DNA of 20,946 bases from a virus, in IMG/VR virus record IMGVR_UViG_3300008267_000862, positions 1 through 20,946 of that record; one strand, given 5' to 3'. The notes below the pieces were generated by a model. That model did not search any database. It was not told the origin of the DNA and saw only the letters and a list, made by a program, of their open reading frames with translations. Positions 5,096 through 11,996 of this stretch are shown here, piece after piece. Every line of letters starts with the position of its first letter. Positions within the stretch are counted from its first letter, which is position 1. The position numbers and the translations under genes were made by a program.

Positions 5096-6349
5096 ATGCC
5101 TAACCCATATTCCGGAAGACTCTTAGACTCAGTTAATGGTAATCCTTTAAATAATGTAACTATTAAACTTCGTTATACTGACTCCTCAGGTCAAAGTAGA
5201 TTATTAACCACTACTACTGACGCATCTGGTATATGGCGTATATCTAATGTACCTGATGGTATTGATCTTTCTACTGTAGTAATAACATATGTAAGGGATG
5301 GCTTTACTTCTGTCACTATTAAAAATCCTTCTCCTACTGGGACCTTTAATTTTCCTCCTCCAAATATTAATTCAAGAACAGGAGGTGTATTTCGATTTGA
5401 TGGAGGATTTGATGCGGGTAAATATTTAGTTTCCTCTTTAGACCCATATGATGTAGGTGTTTTAGACTATAACCTATCTCAATCTAATGGTACCTCCAAC
5501 CCAGACTTTGAGGCTAGTTTACCTGTACGTTCATTATCAGATAAAAGAGCTAATAATTTAGAAGTATATGTGAACCAATATTTTACTAGTAATGGTTCAC
5601 CTGCCCCTACTATTCAAAAAGAAATTTTAGTACAACAAGGTTCATATGACCCATCAAAATCTCTTAGTTATTATAAACAATGGCAGTACGTAGAAGTGGA
5701 AGCTGGCTTTGCTGCAACTCCATGTAGACCAATAGCTATTACTGGTTCTTTTAGAAATAACATTAGACTTACTAAACCTCCTGGAGTAAATACACTTACT
5801 ATTGATGCTTTTGGCCTTCCAGATAGATTTGGACTTAGTCCTACATCTAATCTTGCAAATACAGTCTATACTCCTACTTATTATATAAGAGCAAATCAGG
5901 TTGGTAGTCTTATTTCTTGGGGATTTACAATATTTTTAAGAGAAAGATTAAGTCCTTCTCCTACTAATATTCCTAGAGCTAATACTTATCCCCTTGTGTT
6001 AAGTGGGTCTAATTCTAACGGTAATTTACGCCAAAGTTTAATAGATGATTGGTTTATACAAACTGATGGTACCATAAATAGAAATAAAGCTTCAGCCGTA
6101 GCACAACAAGTTATAGGATATAACTATATATTTAATAATAACAGACCAGTAGCCAACGAAACAGATTATCTACAACATATAGATTATTGCTTTAATTCTC
6201 TCCAAGGTATCCCTGTAGTAGGTTATGCTATAATTCAAGGTGATCTAGTTTTTAATTTAAATGGAATACCAAACAATAATCCATTTATATTATCATTTAT
6301 ACAAGGTAATGTTAATGGAGAATCACGTTTTTCATATAGATTATGTTAG
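5096..6349 (+). CDS. Structural protein with carboxypeptidase-regulatory-like domain
   Basis: In this 417-residue protein, residues about 3-80 look like a carboxypeptidase-regulatory-like (CarboxypepD_reg / Cna B type) beta-sandwich: YSGRLLDSVNGNPLNNVTI, then TTTTDASGIWRISNVPDG, then VITYVRDGFTSVTI, the typical G-x-V-x-D...P-L-x-x-V...T-D-x-x-G-x-(F/W) pattern. The remaining 330 residues are beta-rich and full of Asn, Ser and Pro, with no recognised domain. It is placed 2 bases after the spike-like gene and before a second protein of similar N-terminal design, so it is probably a tail-tip or baseplate component. The domain is known from surface and receptor proteins; here it may hold parts together or bind ligands (inference). 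Confidence 0.68.
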   Translation: MPNPYSGRLLDSVNGNPLNNVTIKLRYTDSSGQSRLLTTTTDASGIWRISNVPDGIDLSTVVITYVRDGFTSVTIKNPSPTGTFNFPPPNINSRTGGVFRFDGGFDAGKYLVSSLDPYDVGVLDYNLSQSNGTSNPDFEASLPVRSLSDKRANNLEVYVNQYFTSNGSPAPTIQKEILVQQGSYDPSKSLSYYKQWQYVEVEAGFAATPCRPIAITGSFRNNIRLTKPPGVNTLTIDAFGLPDRFGLSPTSNLANTVYTPTYYIRANQVGSLISWGFTIFLRERLSPSPTNIPRANTYPLVLSGSNSNGNLRQSLIDDWFIQTDGTINRNKASAVAQQVIGYNYIFNNNRPVANETDYLQHIDYCFNSLQGIPVVGYAIIQGDLVFNLNGIPNNNPFILSFIQGNVNGESRFSYRLC

Positions 6350-6371
6350 TAGTTTTAATTAAATATATACT

Positions 6372-7805
6372 ATGCCTAGAAAAATATTAAATGTATATTA
6401 CAAATTTAGTGACCCATCTACTAATACATTTGATGAAAACGTTCTAGCTGGAGCTACAATTTTTAGTACTCCTGCTCTTGGAGATGATGGAGTTGAAAAC
6501 CATGGAGTACTTAAATTAGTTGGTCATACTGATACAAATGGTAATGTATCAATTAATACAGATGATAATCTTGATTATATTATTACTGCTCTTTATTTAA
6601 CAGAGGATAATCTTACTACTACGGCAGAATCATCTCCTATAGTAAAAATTGGTTATTATGAACTAGAAGCCTACTTAACCCAACCACCATTTAATCAACC
6701 TTTAGGATCAATCGCCTATCTTTCCTCATATGAATCTACATTATCTACAAATTCACCAGATAACCCCCCCAGAATAATACTACAACTTACTCCAGAAGTT
6801 CGTGCTTCTAAATATTTTCCCACAAATGCTCAGATAAGTAAAATTCCTATAGTTAACCTTCCTTCTTCTAATATAGTAACTGAAATACCTCGTATTACTT
6901 TAACACCTGAATCTGATCCTACTACTACTGCTACTTCTCAACTTAATGCTGAAACAAAGGCTGAAAATAATAAAACTTTAGATAAAAATTTAAAATCACA
7001 ACTTGCACCTCAAGCACGACTAGTTAATATTTTTAATTCTCAAAAAGATAAAATTAGGCGAAAAATTATTCCTTTTTTAATATCATTATTATTACCTTTT
7101 GGAGCAGCTGTAGTACAAGGTATTTTAGCTAAATTACCTTTAGATACTATAAAAGATTTAGCTTCTTGTCCTAATAGAGCTGGGTTATTACAACTTATAG
7201 AAAAACGTAATAAGCTAGTAAAGCAAATTAATGCTATATACAAAACCATAATAACTTTATCTAAAATAGCTTTAGGACTTAAAACCACTATTACTGCTTT
7301 ACGAATTGGTATTGCAGCATCATCAGCTGTTCCTCTTCCGGCTCCTCCAGGAGTACCTGTAGGATTAGCTAAACTTGAAGAAACTGCTAAAAAATTTAAT
7401 GTTATACTTAATATTGCAACTGTAGTTTTAGCTACTATAGGAACATTACTTGGAGTAATTTTAGTTATTTTAAATTCTTTAGATGCTCTTATACTTCAAT
7501 GTGCTGAAGATCAAGATGTGCCTTTTGAAGAAATTAACAATGAATTAAATGATTTAGTCAACTCATCTACCGGAATAAGTAATAGTGAGGTAATACAACA
7601 AGAAAAAATTTATAAAGGATTTCTTTTAGAACTAAAATTAGATGATACTTCTAATATTTCTTATCCTAAACGCTTTGCCCAAGCTATTAACAAACAAGGA
7701 GTACCTGTATTAAAAACAGATTCATCATTCGCATCTGATCCACAAGTATTAATAGACCAACTAAAATTCATTATAGACTCAAACCCTCAGTTAACAGCTG
7801 AATAA
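6372..7805 (+). CDS. Baseplate-region protein with beta-sandwich and three hydrophobic segments
   Basis: This is a 477-residue protein. Residues about 1-110 look like another carboxypeptidase-regulatory-like domain (LAGATIFSTP, then GHTDTNGNVSI, then DYIITALYL). A Ser/Thr/Pro-rich linker follows. Three strongly hydrophobic, Gly/Ala-rich segments lie at about 230-255 (IIPFLISLLLPFGAAVVQ), 297-335 (including a Pro-rich PLPAPPGVPVG turn) and 345-374 (IATVVLATIGTLLGVILVIL), separated by charged helical stretches. Two cysteines flank the central part. Membrane-like segments in a tail-cluster gene suggest a protein carried in the virion that enters or opens the host membrane, similar in idea to tape measure proteins, though it is short for that role. 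I do not recognise the family. Confidence 0.65.
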   Translation: MPRKILNVYYKFSDPSTNTFDENVLAGATIFSTPALGDDGVENHGVLKLVGHTDTNGNVSINTDDNLDYIITALYLTEDNLTTTAESSPIVKIGYYELEAYLTQPPFNQPLGSIAYLSSYESTLSTNSPDNPPRIILQLTPEVRASKYFPTNAQISKIPIVNLPSSNIVTEIPRITLTPESDPTTTATSQLNAETKAENNKTLDKNLKSQLAPQARLVNIFNSQKDKIRRKIIPFLISLLLPFGAAVVQGILAKLPLDTIKDLASCPNRAGLLQLIEKRNKLVKQINAIYKTIITLSKIALGLKTTITALRIGIAASSAVPLPAPPGVPVGLAKLEETAKKFNVILNIATVVLATIGTLLGVILVILNSLDALILQCAEDQDVPFEEINNELNDLVNSSTGISNSEVIQQEKIYKGFLLELKLDDTSNISYPKRFAQAINKQGVPVLKTDSSFASDPQVLIDQLKFIIDSNPQLTAE

Positions 7806-7809
7806 TCAA

Positions 7810-7821
7810 ATATTTATATAT
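7810..7821 (+). promoter_or_regulatory. AT-rich leader motif, copy 5
   Basis: TATTTATATATA, preceded by AA, lies directly against the ATG at 7822 in a 16-base gap. It matches copy 2 in both sequence and position. Confidence 0.35.
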
Positions 7822-8172
7822 ATGAAAACAGATATATTGAAAAAGTTAATTAAAGAAGCAGTTCGTGAAGCAATTCAAGAAGAAATTAAAGATATACTTC
7901 TTGAGGCTGTACGTTCTCCAAAAGCTGTAGTTTCTGAAAATACTGATCCTTTAGCTTTTAATATAAAAACTACATCAACTAACATCAACCCAGATATTAA
8001 ACGTAATTTACGTAGCATGATTGGAGGTGAATTTGATACTATGATGACAGCCAATTCATCACATGCTCAACCAGCTTATACTCCTCCTCCTATTAGCACA
8101 GTAGGTGAAGGTTCAAGTTTGCCTAATGGTGAAGTAAGTTTAGATCAAATAATGGGATTAATGACTAAATAA
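7822..8172 (+). CDS. Small structural-cluster protein with N-terminal amphipathic helix
   Basis: The 116-residue protein begins with a long charged amphipathic helix, residues 2-31 (ILKKLIKEAVREAIQEEIKD), followed by a Pro/Ser/Thr/Asn-rich, probably flexible region (35-100) and a short C-terminal helix (LDQIMGLMTK). There is no membrane segment. It overlaps the gp25 gene by one base (TAATG), so the two are probably translated together, and it may be a baseplate assembly or connector protein. I do not recognise a family. Confidence 0.72.
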   Translation: MKTDILKKLIKEAVREAIQEEIKDILLEAVRSPKAVVSENTDPLAFNIKTTSTNINPDIKRNLRSMIGGEFDTMMTANSSHAQPAYTPPPISTVGEGSSLPNGEVSLDQIMGLMTK

Positions 8173-8639
8173 TGGCAATTAGAATAGCAAACCAAAACCC
8201 TTTAGACTTAAATCAGCGAGTTGCTGTTGGAATATCTATTCCCTTTAATGGTGGTGCTACTAATGCTGGTACCCCCTTATATACAGGATCTGGATTTAAT
8301 CCATCACTAACCACAGGAACTTCTGTATTTACATCAACATATACTACTACGGATCAAGTTAAATCAAACATGATTAATTTTTTGTTGACTAATAAAGGTG
8401 AGCGAGTTCTTAACCCAGGGTTTGGTTCTAATTTACAAAACCAATTGTTTGAAAATATAACTGATGAATACCTAAAAGGCTTAGAAATCAAAATTAACAA
8501 CGATTTATCAGCAAACTTTCCTGCAGTTAGAATAAATGGAGTATCTTTAACTCCAATATATGATGAAAATACTATACAATTATCTATAAATTATTCATAC
8601 TTAGGAAATACTCCTGAAAATCTTCAAATTACATTATAA
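8172..8639 (+). CDS. Baseplate wedge protein, gp25-like
   Basis: The 155-residue protein belongs to the GPW/gp25 family. The central motif NKGERVLNPGFGSNLQNQLFE (about residues 74-94) is the family's G-E-R-x-x-x-P-x-F-G-x-x-L...L-F signature, followed by the helical YLKGLEIKINNDL and terminal beta strands (TIQLSINYSYLG). T4 gp25 is 132 residues; this protein has about 30 extra Gly/Thr-rich residues between an N-terminal beta hairpin and the core. In contractile tails gp25 forms the inner baseplate and starts sheath assembly, binding the gp6 core. The downstream gene is gp6-like, with a one-base overlap, which is the expected partner and order. Confidence 0.93.
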   Translation: MAIRIANQNPLDLNQRVAVGISIPFNGGATNAGTPLYTGSGFNPSLTTGTSVFTSTYTTTDQVKSNMINFLLTNKGERVLNPGFGSNLQNQLFENITDEYLKGLEIKINNDLSANFPAVRINGVSLTPIYDENTIQLSINYSYLGNTPENLQITL

Positions 8640-10498
8640 TGGCAACTGAAAATAGAGATATAAAATATATAAATAAAGATTTTGGTGAATTAAGAAATGC
8701 TCTTATTGAATACACTAGAACATATTTCCCATCAACATACAACGACTTCTCCCCTTCATCCCCAGGAATGCTATTCATGGAAATGTCAGCGTATGTTGGT
8801 GATGTGATGTCATTTTATCTTGATAATCAAATTCAAGAAAACTTTGTTCAATTTGCTAGACAACAAAATAATTTATATACTTTAGCATACATGTTAGGGT
8901 ATAAACCTAAAGTAACCACTGCTGCCTTAGCCTCTATTGATATCTACCAACAAGTACCAGCCAAATTAGACCCTATAGAAAATGAATGGAACCCAGATTT
9001 TGATTATGCTGTACAGATAGCAGCTAATACTACTTTAGCTTCTAATTTAAATGGAGCTACAGGCTTTATCATGCATGACTCTGTGGATTTTACCTTTTCT
9101 AGTTCAGCTGATCCTACTCAAATTACAGTATACAGCACAGTTGGAGATGTCCCTGATTTTTTCTTACTTAAGAAAACTAGAAATGCTGTTTCGGCAAATG
9201 TAACTTCTATTGATTTTTCATTTGGAGCTCCAGAGCGTTTCCAAACAGTAGAAATTAATGACTCAAATATCATACAAGTATTAGATATAGTAGATAGTAA
9301 TACTAATGAGTGGTACGAAGTACCATATCTTGCCCAAGAAACTATATATGACACTATAGCTAATACTAATCCTAATGACTCAGGTGAAGTACCTTATTTA
9401 TTACAATTACGAAAAGTTCCACGTAGGTTTGTAACTCGTTTTACTACTCCTACAACTCTTCAAATTCAATTTGGAGCAGGTACTAACACTCAAAATAATG
9501 ATGAGGAAATTATCCCTAACCCAACAAACGTAGGCTTAAATTTATCCTCAGGTACAAACCAGTTTTTATATACAGCTTTTGATCCTGCTAATTTCTTATA
9601 TACAGGTACTTACGGTATTGCCCCATATAACACAACATTAACAGTAAGATATTTAACTGGTGGTGGAATATCAGCTAATGTACCCGCTAACTCTATTACA
9701 TCTATCATTAATACTGCTAATATTACATTTAATGCTGTTGGTTTAGATCCTACTTTACAAACTCGAATCCTTAATTCTGTAGCTGTTACTAATCCTTTAG
9801 CAGCTACTGGGGGTAAAGATGGAGATACTACTGATGAATTAAGATTTAATTCGTTAGCAGCATTTGGTACTCAATTAAGAACCGTAACTCAAGATGATTA
9901 TTTAGTTAGAGCTTTAAGTTTACCTTCACAATATGGTTCAATAGCTAAGATATATCTTGAACCCGAAAAATTAGAAAACATTCTTCCTGGTGAAACTCCA
10001 TCTATATTAGATTTATATATTTTAGCATATGATGGTAATAAAAAACTCAAACCTGCTTTAGATACTTTAAAAAATAATTTAAAAACATATTTATCTCAAT
10101 ATAGAGTAATTAACGACAGTATCCGAATTAGAGATGGATATGTTATTAATATTGGAGTAGAATTTGATATTATAGTTCTTCCTGAATATATTAATAGTGA
10201 AGTTTTAATTAATTGTATTAATGCTTTAAAAAGTTATTTTGAAATTGATAAATGGCAAATGAATGAACCAATTGTGTTAAGAGATTTATATATCATGTTA
10301 GATAAAATTGATGGTGTTCAAACTGTTAAAACTATTCATATAACTAATAAAGTAGGTGTTAATTTAGGATACTCCCCATTTGCTTATGATATTGCAGGGG
10401 CAACCCAAAATAATACTATTTATCCATCATTAGATCCTATGATTTTTGAAGTTAAATATCCTGATGGTGATATTAAAGGACGTGTTGTATCTTTATAA
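8639..10498 (+). CDS. Baseplate wedge protein, gp6 / baseplate J-like
   Basis: The 619-residue protein is close to T4 gp6 (660 residues). The N-terminal part (residues 8-90) has the wedge-core signature: KYINKDFGELRNALIEY, then FSPSSPGMLFMEMSAYVGDV with the conserved S-P-G-x-L-x-x-E, then ARQQNNLYTLAYMLGYKPK. The C-terminal half has the baseplate J pattern: GGKDGDTTDELRF (about 391-403), TVTQDDYLVRAL (about 415-426), and the region after it (YGSIAKIYLEPEK). Two gp6-type subunits per wedge form the ring around the tail hub that opens at contraction. It begins inside the gp25 stop (TAATG). Its first codons already include AGA and ATA, the codons served by the tRNAs at the window start. Confidence 0.93.
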   Translation: MATENRDIKYINKDFGELRNALIEYTRTYFPSTYNDFSPSSPGMLFMEMSAYVGDVMSFYLDNQIQENFVQFARQQNNLYTLAYMLGYKPKVTTAALASIDIYQQVPAKLDPIENEWNPDFDYAVQIAANTTLASNLNGATGFIMHDSVDFTFSSSADPTQITVYSTVGDVPDFFLLKKTRNAVSANVTSIDFSFGAPERFQTVEINDSNIIQVLDIVDSNTNEWYEVPYLAQETIYDTIANTNPNDSGEVPYLLQLRKVPRRFVTRFTTPTTLQIQFGAGTNTQNNDEEIIPNPTNVGLNLSSGTNQFLYTAFDPANFLYTGTYGIAPYNTTLTVRYLTGGGISANVPANSITSIINTANITFNAVGLDPTLQTRILNSVAVTNPLAATGGKDGDTTDELRFNSLAAFGTQLRTVTQDDYLVRALSLPSQYGSIAKIYLEPEKLENILPGETPSILDLYILAYDGNKKLKPALDTLKNNLKTYLSQYRVINDSIRIRDGYVINIGVEFDIIVLPEYINSEVLINCINALKSYFEIDKWQMNEPIVLRDLYIMLDKIDGVQTVKTIHITNKVGVNLGYSPFAYDIAGATQNNTIYPSLDPMIFEVKYPDGDIKGRVVSL

Positions 10499-10503
10499 TT
10501 TTT

Positions 10504-10519
10504 ATATTTATAATAAAAA
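10504..10519 (+). promoter_or_regulatory. AT-rich leader motif, copy 6
   Basis: ATATTTATAATAAAAA begins 16 bases before the ATG at 10520, in the gap after the gp6 gene. It contains a TATAAT at 10509-10514 and matches the first 12 bases of copy 7. Confidence 0.4.
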
Positions 10520-11641
10520 ATGGCTGTTTATAAACTATTTCCTGTTAAAGATGCTACTATCTATTCATTATACCCTAATAAAAATACAGGGTTAGATGAA
10601 ATTATAGAAACTACTACTTTAGTAAATAATTTATCTTCTTATCCTCAAGCTAGCAGATTTTTAATCCAATTTGACTCAAATGAAATTACAGATCTTATAG
10701 ATAATAAAATTAATGGATCTCAATGGCAAGCTAATTTTAAAGGATTTGCTGCTAATTTAGAAGGACTTAGTACTACTACTATCCTTGAATTTTATCCAAT
10801 TTCTGGTTCTTGGAATATGGGTACTGGAAAATACAATTATGATCCTGAAATTGAAAATGGAGTTAGTTGGACTTGGAGATCTTATTCTGGAAGTAATGCT
10901 TGGACTACTAATGGATTTTCTGCATTTGTAACTGCGTCTTATGGAAATGAAATTGGAGGGGGCACTTGGTATATAAGCTCCTCTAATACTACTGTTTTAC
11001 CAATTTATTCTACCCAAAGTTTTACCTATAAAGATTCAGGGGATATTGATACAAATGTTACTAACATAGTTAAAGCCTGGTACAGTGGAACTATAGCTAA
11101 TAACGGAATTATAGCTAAACAAGCTATTGAATTTACTAATAATGAAGACTACCAATCTAAAATCCAATTCTTCTCTTCAGATACCCATACCATATATCCT
11201 CCACAATTAGAATTTAGATGGAGAGATTATACATTTAGTACTGGATCTTCTACTATTACTGAATTATCTACAACAACTGCTACTGTATCTATTGATAATA
11301 ATATTGGTGTTTTTTACCCTGAAAGTGTAAACATATTTAGGATTAATAGCAGACCAACTTATCCACTAAGAACTTTTCAAACTTCTTCATATTATACACA
11401 AAATTACTATTTACCAACTTCTTCATATTATTCTATAAAAGACTTGGATACTAATGAAGTTGTTGTAGATTTCGATGACCAATATACTCAATTAAGTGTT
11501 GATAGGCAAGGTAGTTATTTTACACTTTATATGAATGGTTTAGAACCTGAAAGATATTATAAAATACTTATTAAGAGTATTATAAATGGTTCAACAGTAG
11601 TTTTTGATAACAATTATTATTTTAAAGTAGTTAATGGCTAA
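10520..11641 (+). CDS. Virion protein with DNRLRE-like beta domain
   Basis: The 373-residue protein has an N-terminal region (about 1-236) matching the DNRLRE-type beta-sandwich found in secreted bacterial and archaeal proteins: KDATIYSLYPNKNTG (about 9-23), RFLIQFD, a Trp-rich middle, VTNIVKAWYSGTIANNGI (about 180-197) matching the family's T-x-x-V-x-x-W-x-x-G-x-x-N-x-G, and YPPQLEFRWRD near its end. The C-terminal 120 residues look like a fibronectin- or Ig-type fold (YFTLYMNGLEPERYYKILI). It lies where T4 carries gp7/gp8 wedge genes. A baseplate-periphery or carbohydrate-contact role is likely but not shown. It overlaps the next gene by 8 bases. Confidence 0.72.
   Translation: MAVYKLFPVKDATIYSLYPNKNTGLDEIIETTTLVNNLSSYPQASRFLIQFDSNEITDLIDNKINGSQWQANFKGFAANLEGLSTTTILEFYPISGSWNMGTGKYNYDPEIENGVSWTWRSYSGSNAWTTNGFSAFVTASYGNEIGGGTWYISSSNTTVLPIYSTQSFTYKDSGDIDTNVTNIVKAWYSGTIANNGIIAKQAIEFTNNEDYQSKIQFFSSDTHTIYPPQLEFRWRDYTFSTGSSTITELSTTTATVSIDNNIGVFYPESVNIFRINSRPTYPLRTFQTSSYYTQNYYLPTSSYYSIKDLDTNEVVVDFDDQYTQLSVDRQGSYFTLYMNGLEPERYYKILIKSIINGSTVVFDNNYYFKVVNG
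11380..11431 (+). repeat. Short in-frame direct repeat
   Basis: AACTTCTTCATATTAT occurs at 11380-11395 and again at 11416-11431, 36 bases apart and in frame, giving TSSYY twice in the C-terminal part of the DNRLRE-like protein. It may be a local duplication with the middle diverged. Confidence 0.6.
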
Positions 11642-11996
11642 TTATGAATTAAATAAAACAGTTTTTGACAAACAAAACTATAAAAACACTATTGATACTT
11701 CTTTTTCCCAAGTATCAGTACCGCCACCTCCTTTAGTAGATACTATAACTATAGGAGAATTTTTTGAGTTATATAATACTTTATTTTATGATATACCTAC
11801 TAATGGGAATACTAATTCACATGAATACTTAGCTAAAACTAGTGGTGATTATATTGGTTTTGAACAAACTAATGAAGAAATCCAACTTTTATTAGATGAA
11901 ATAACTACTTTAAGACAAGATTTACTTGCCGCTAATCAACAATTGCTTTCCCTTCAAACTCCACCTAGTACCAATTCATCACCTAATAATTCATAA
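11634..11996 (+). CDS. Small baseplate-region protein with C-terminal coiled coil
   Basis: The 120-residue protein has an N-terminal extended region with a PPPP turn, a central IGEFFELYNTLFYDIPTNG segment followed by SHEYLAKTSGDYIGF, then a coiled coil (about 82-108: IQLLLDEITTLRQDLLAAN) and a Ser/Asn/Pro tail. The start is inside the previous gene (8-base overlap) and the stop overlaps the next start by one base, so all three genes are translationally linked. The coiled coil suggests an oligomeric clamp or linker in the baseplate (inference). I do not recognise a named family. Confidence 0.75.
   Translation: MANYELNKTVFDKQNYKNTIDTSFSQVSVPPPPLVDTITIGEFFELYNTLFYDIPTNGNTNSHEYLAKTSGDYIGFEQTNEEIQLLLDEITTLRQDLLAANQQLLSLQTPPSTNSSPNNS

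Noticed and set aside
7040-7288. Minus-strand open frame of 82 codons
   Set aside because: It mirrors the hydrophobic segment of the 477-residue protein; its apparent features follow from that composition.
9118-9354. Minus-strand open frame in the gp6-like gene
   Set aside because: The + frame here is a recognised baseplate protein without interruption.
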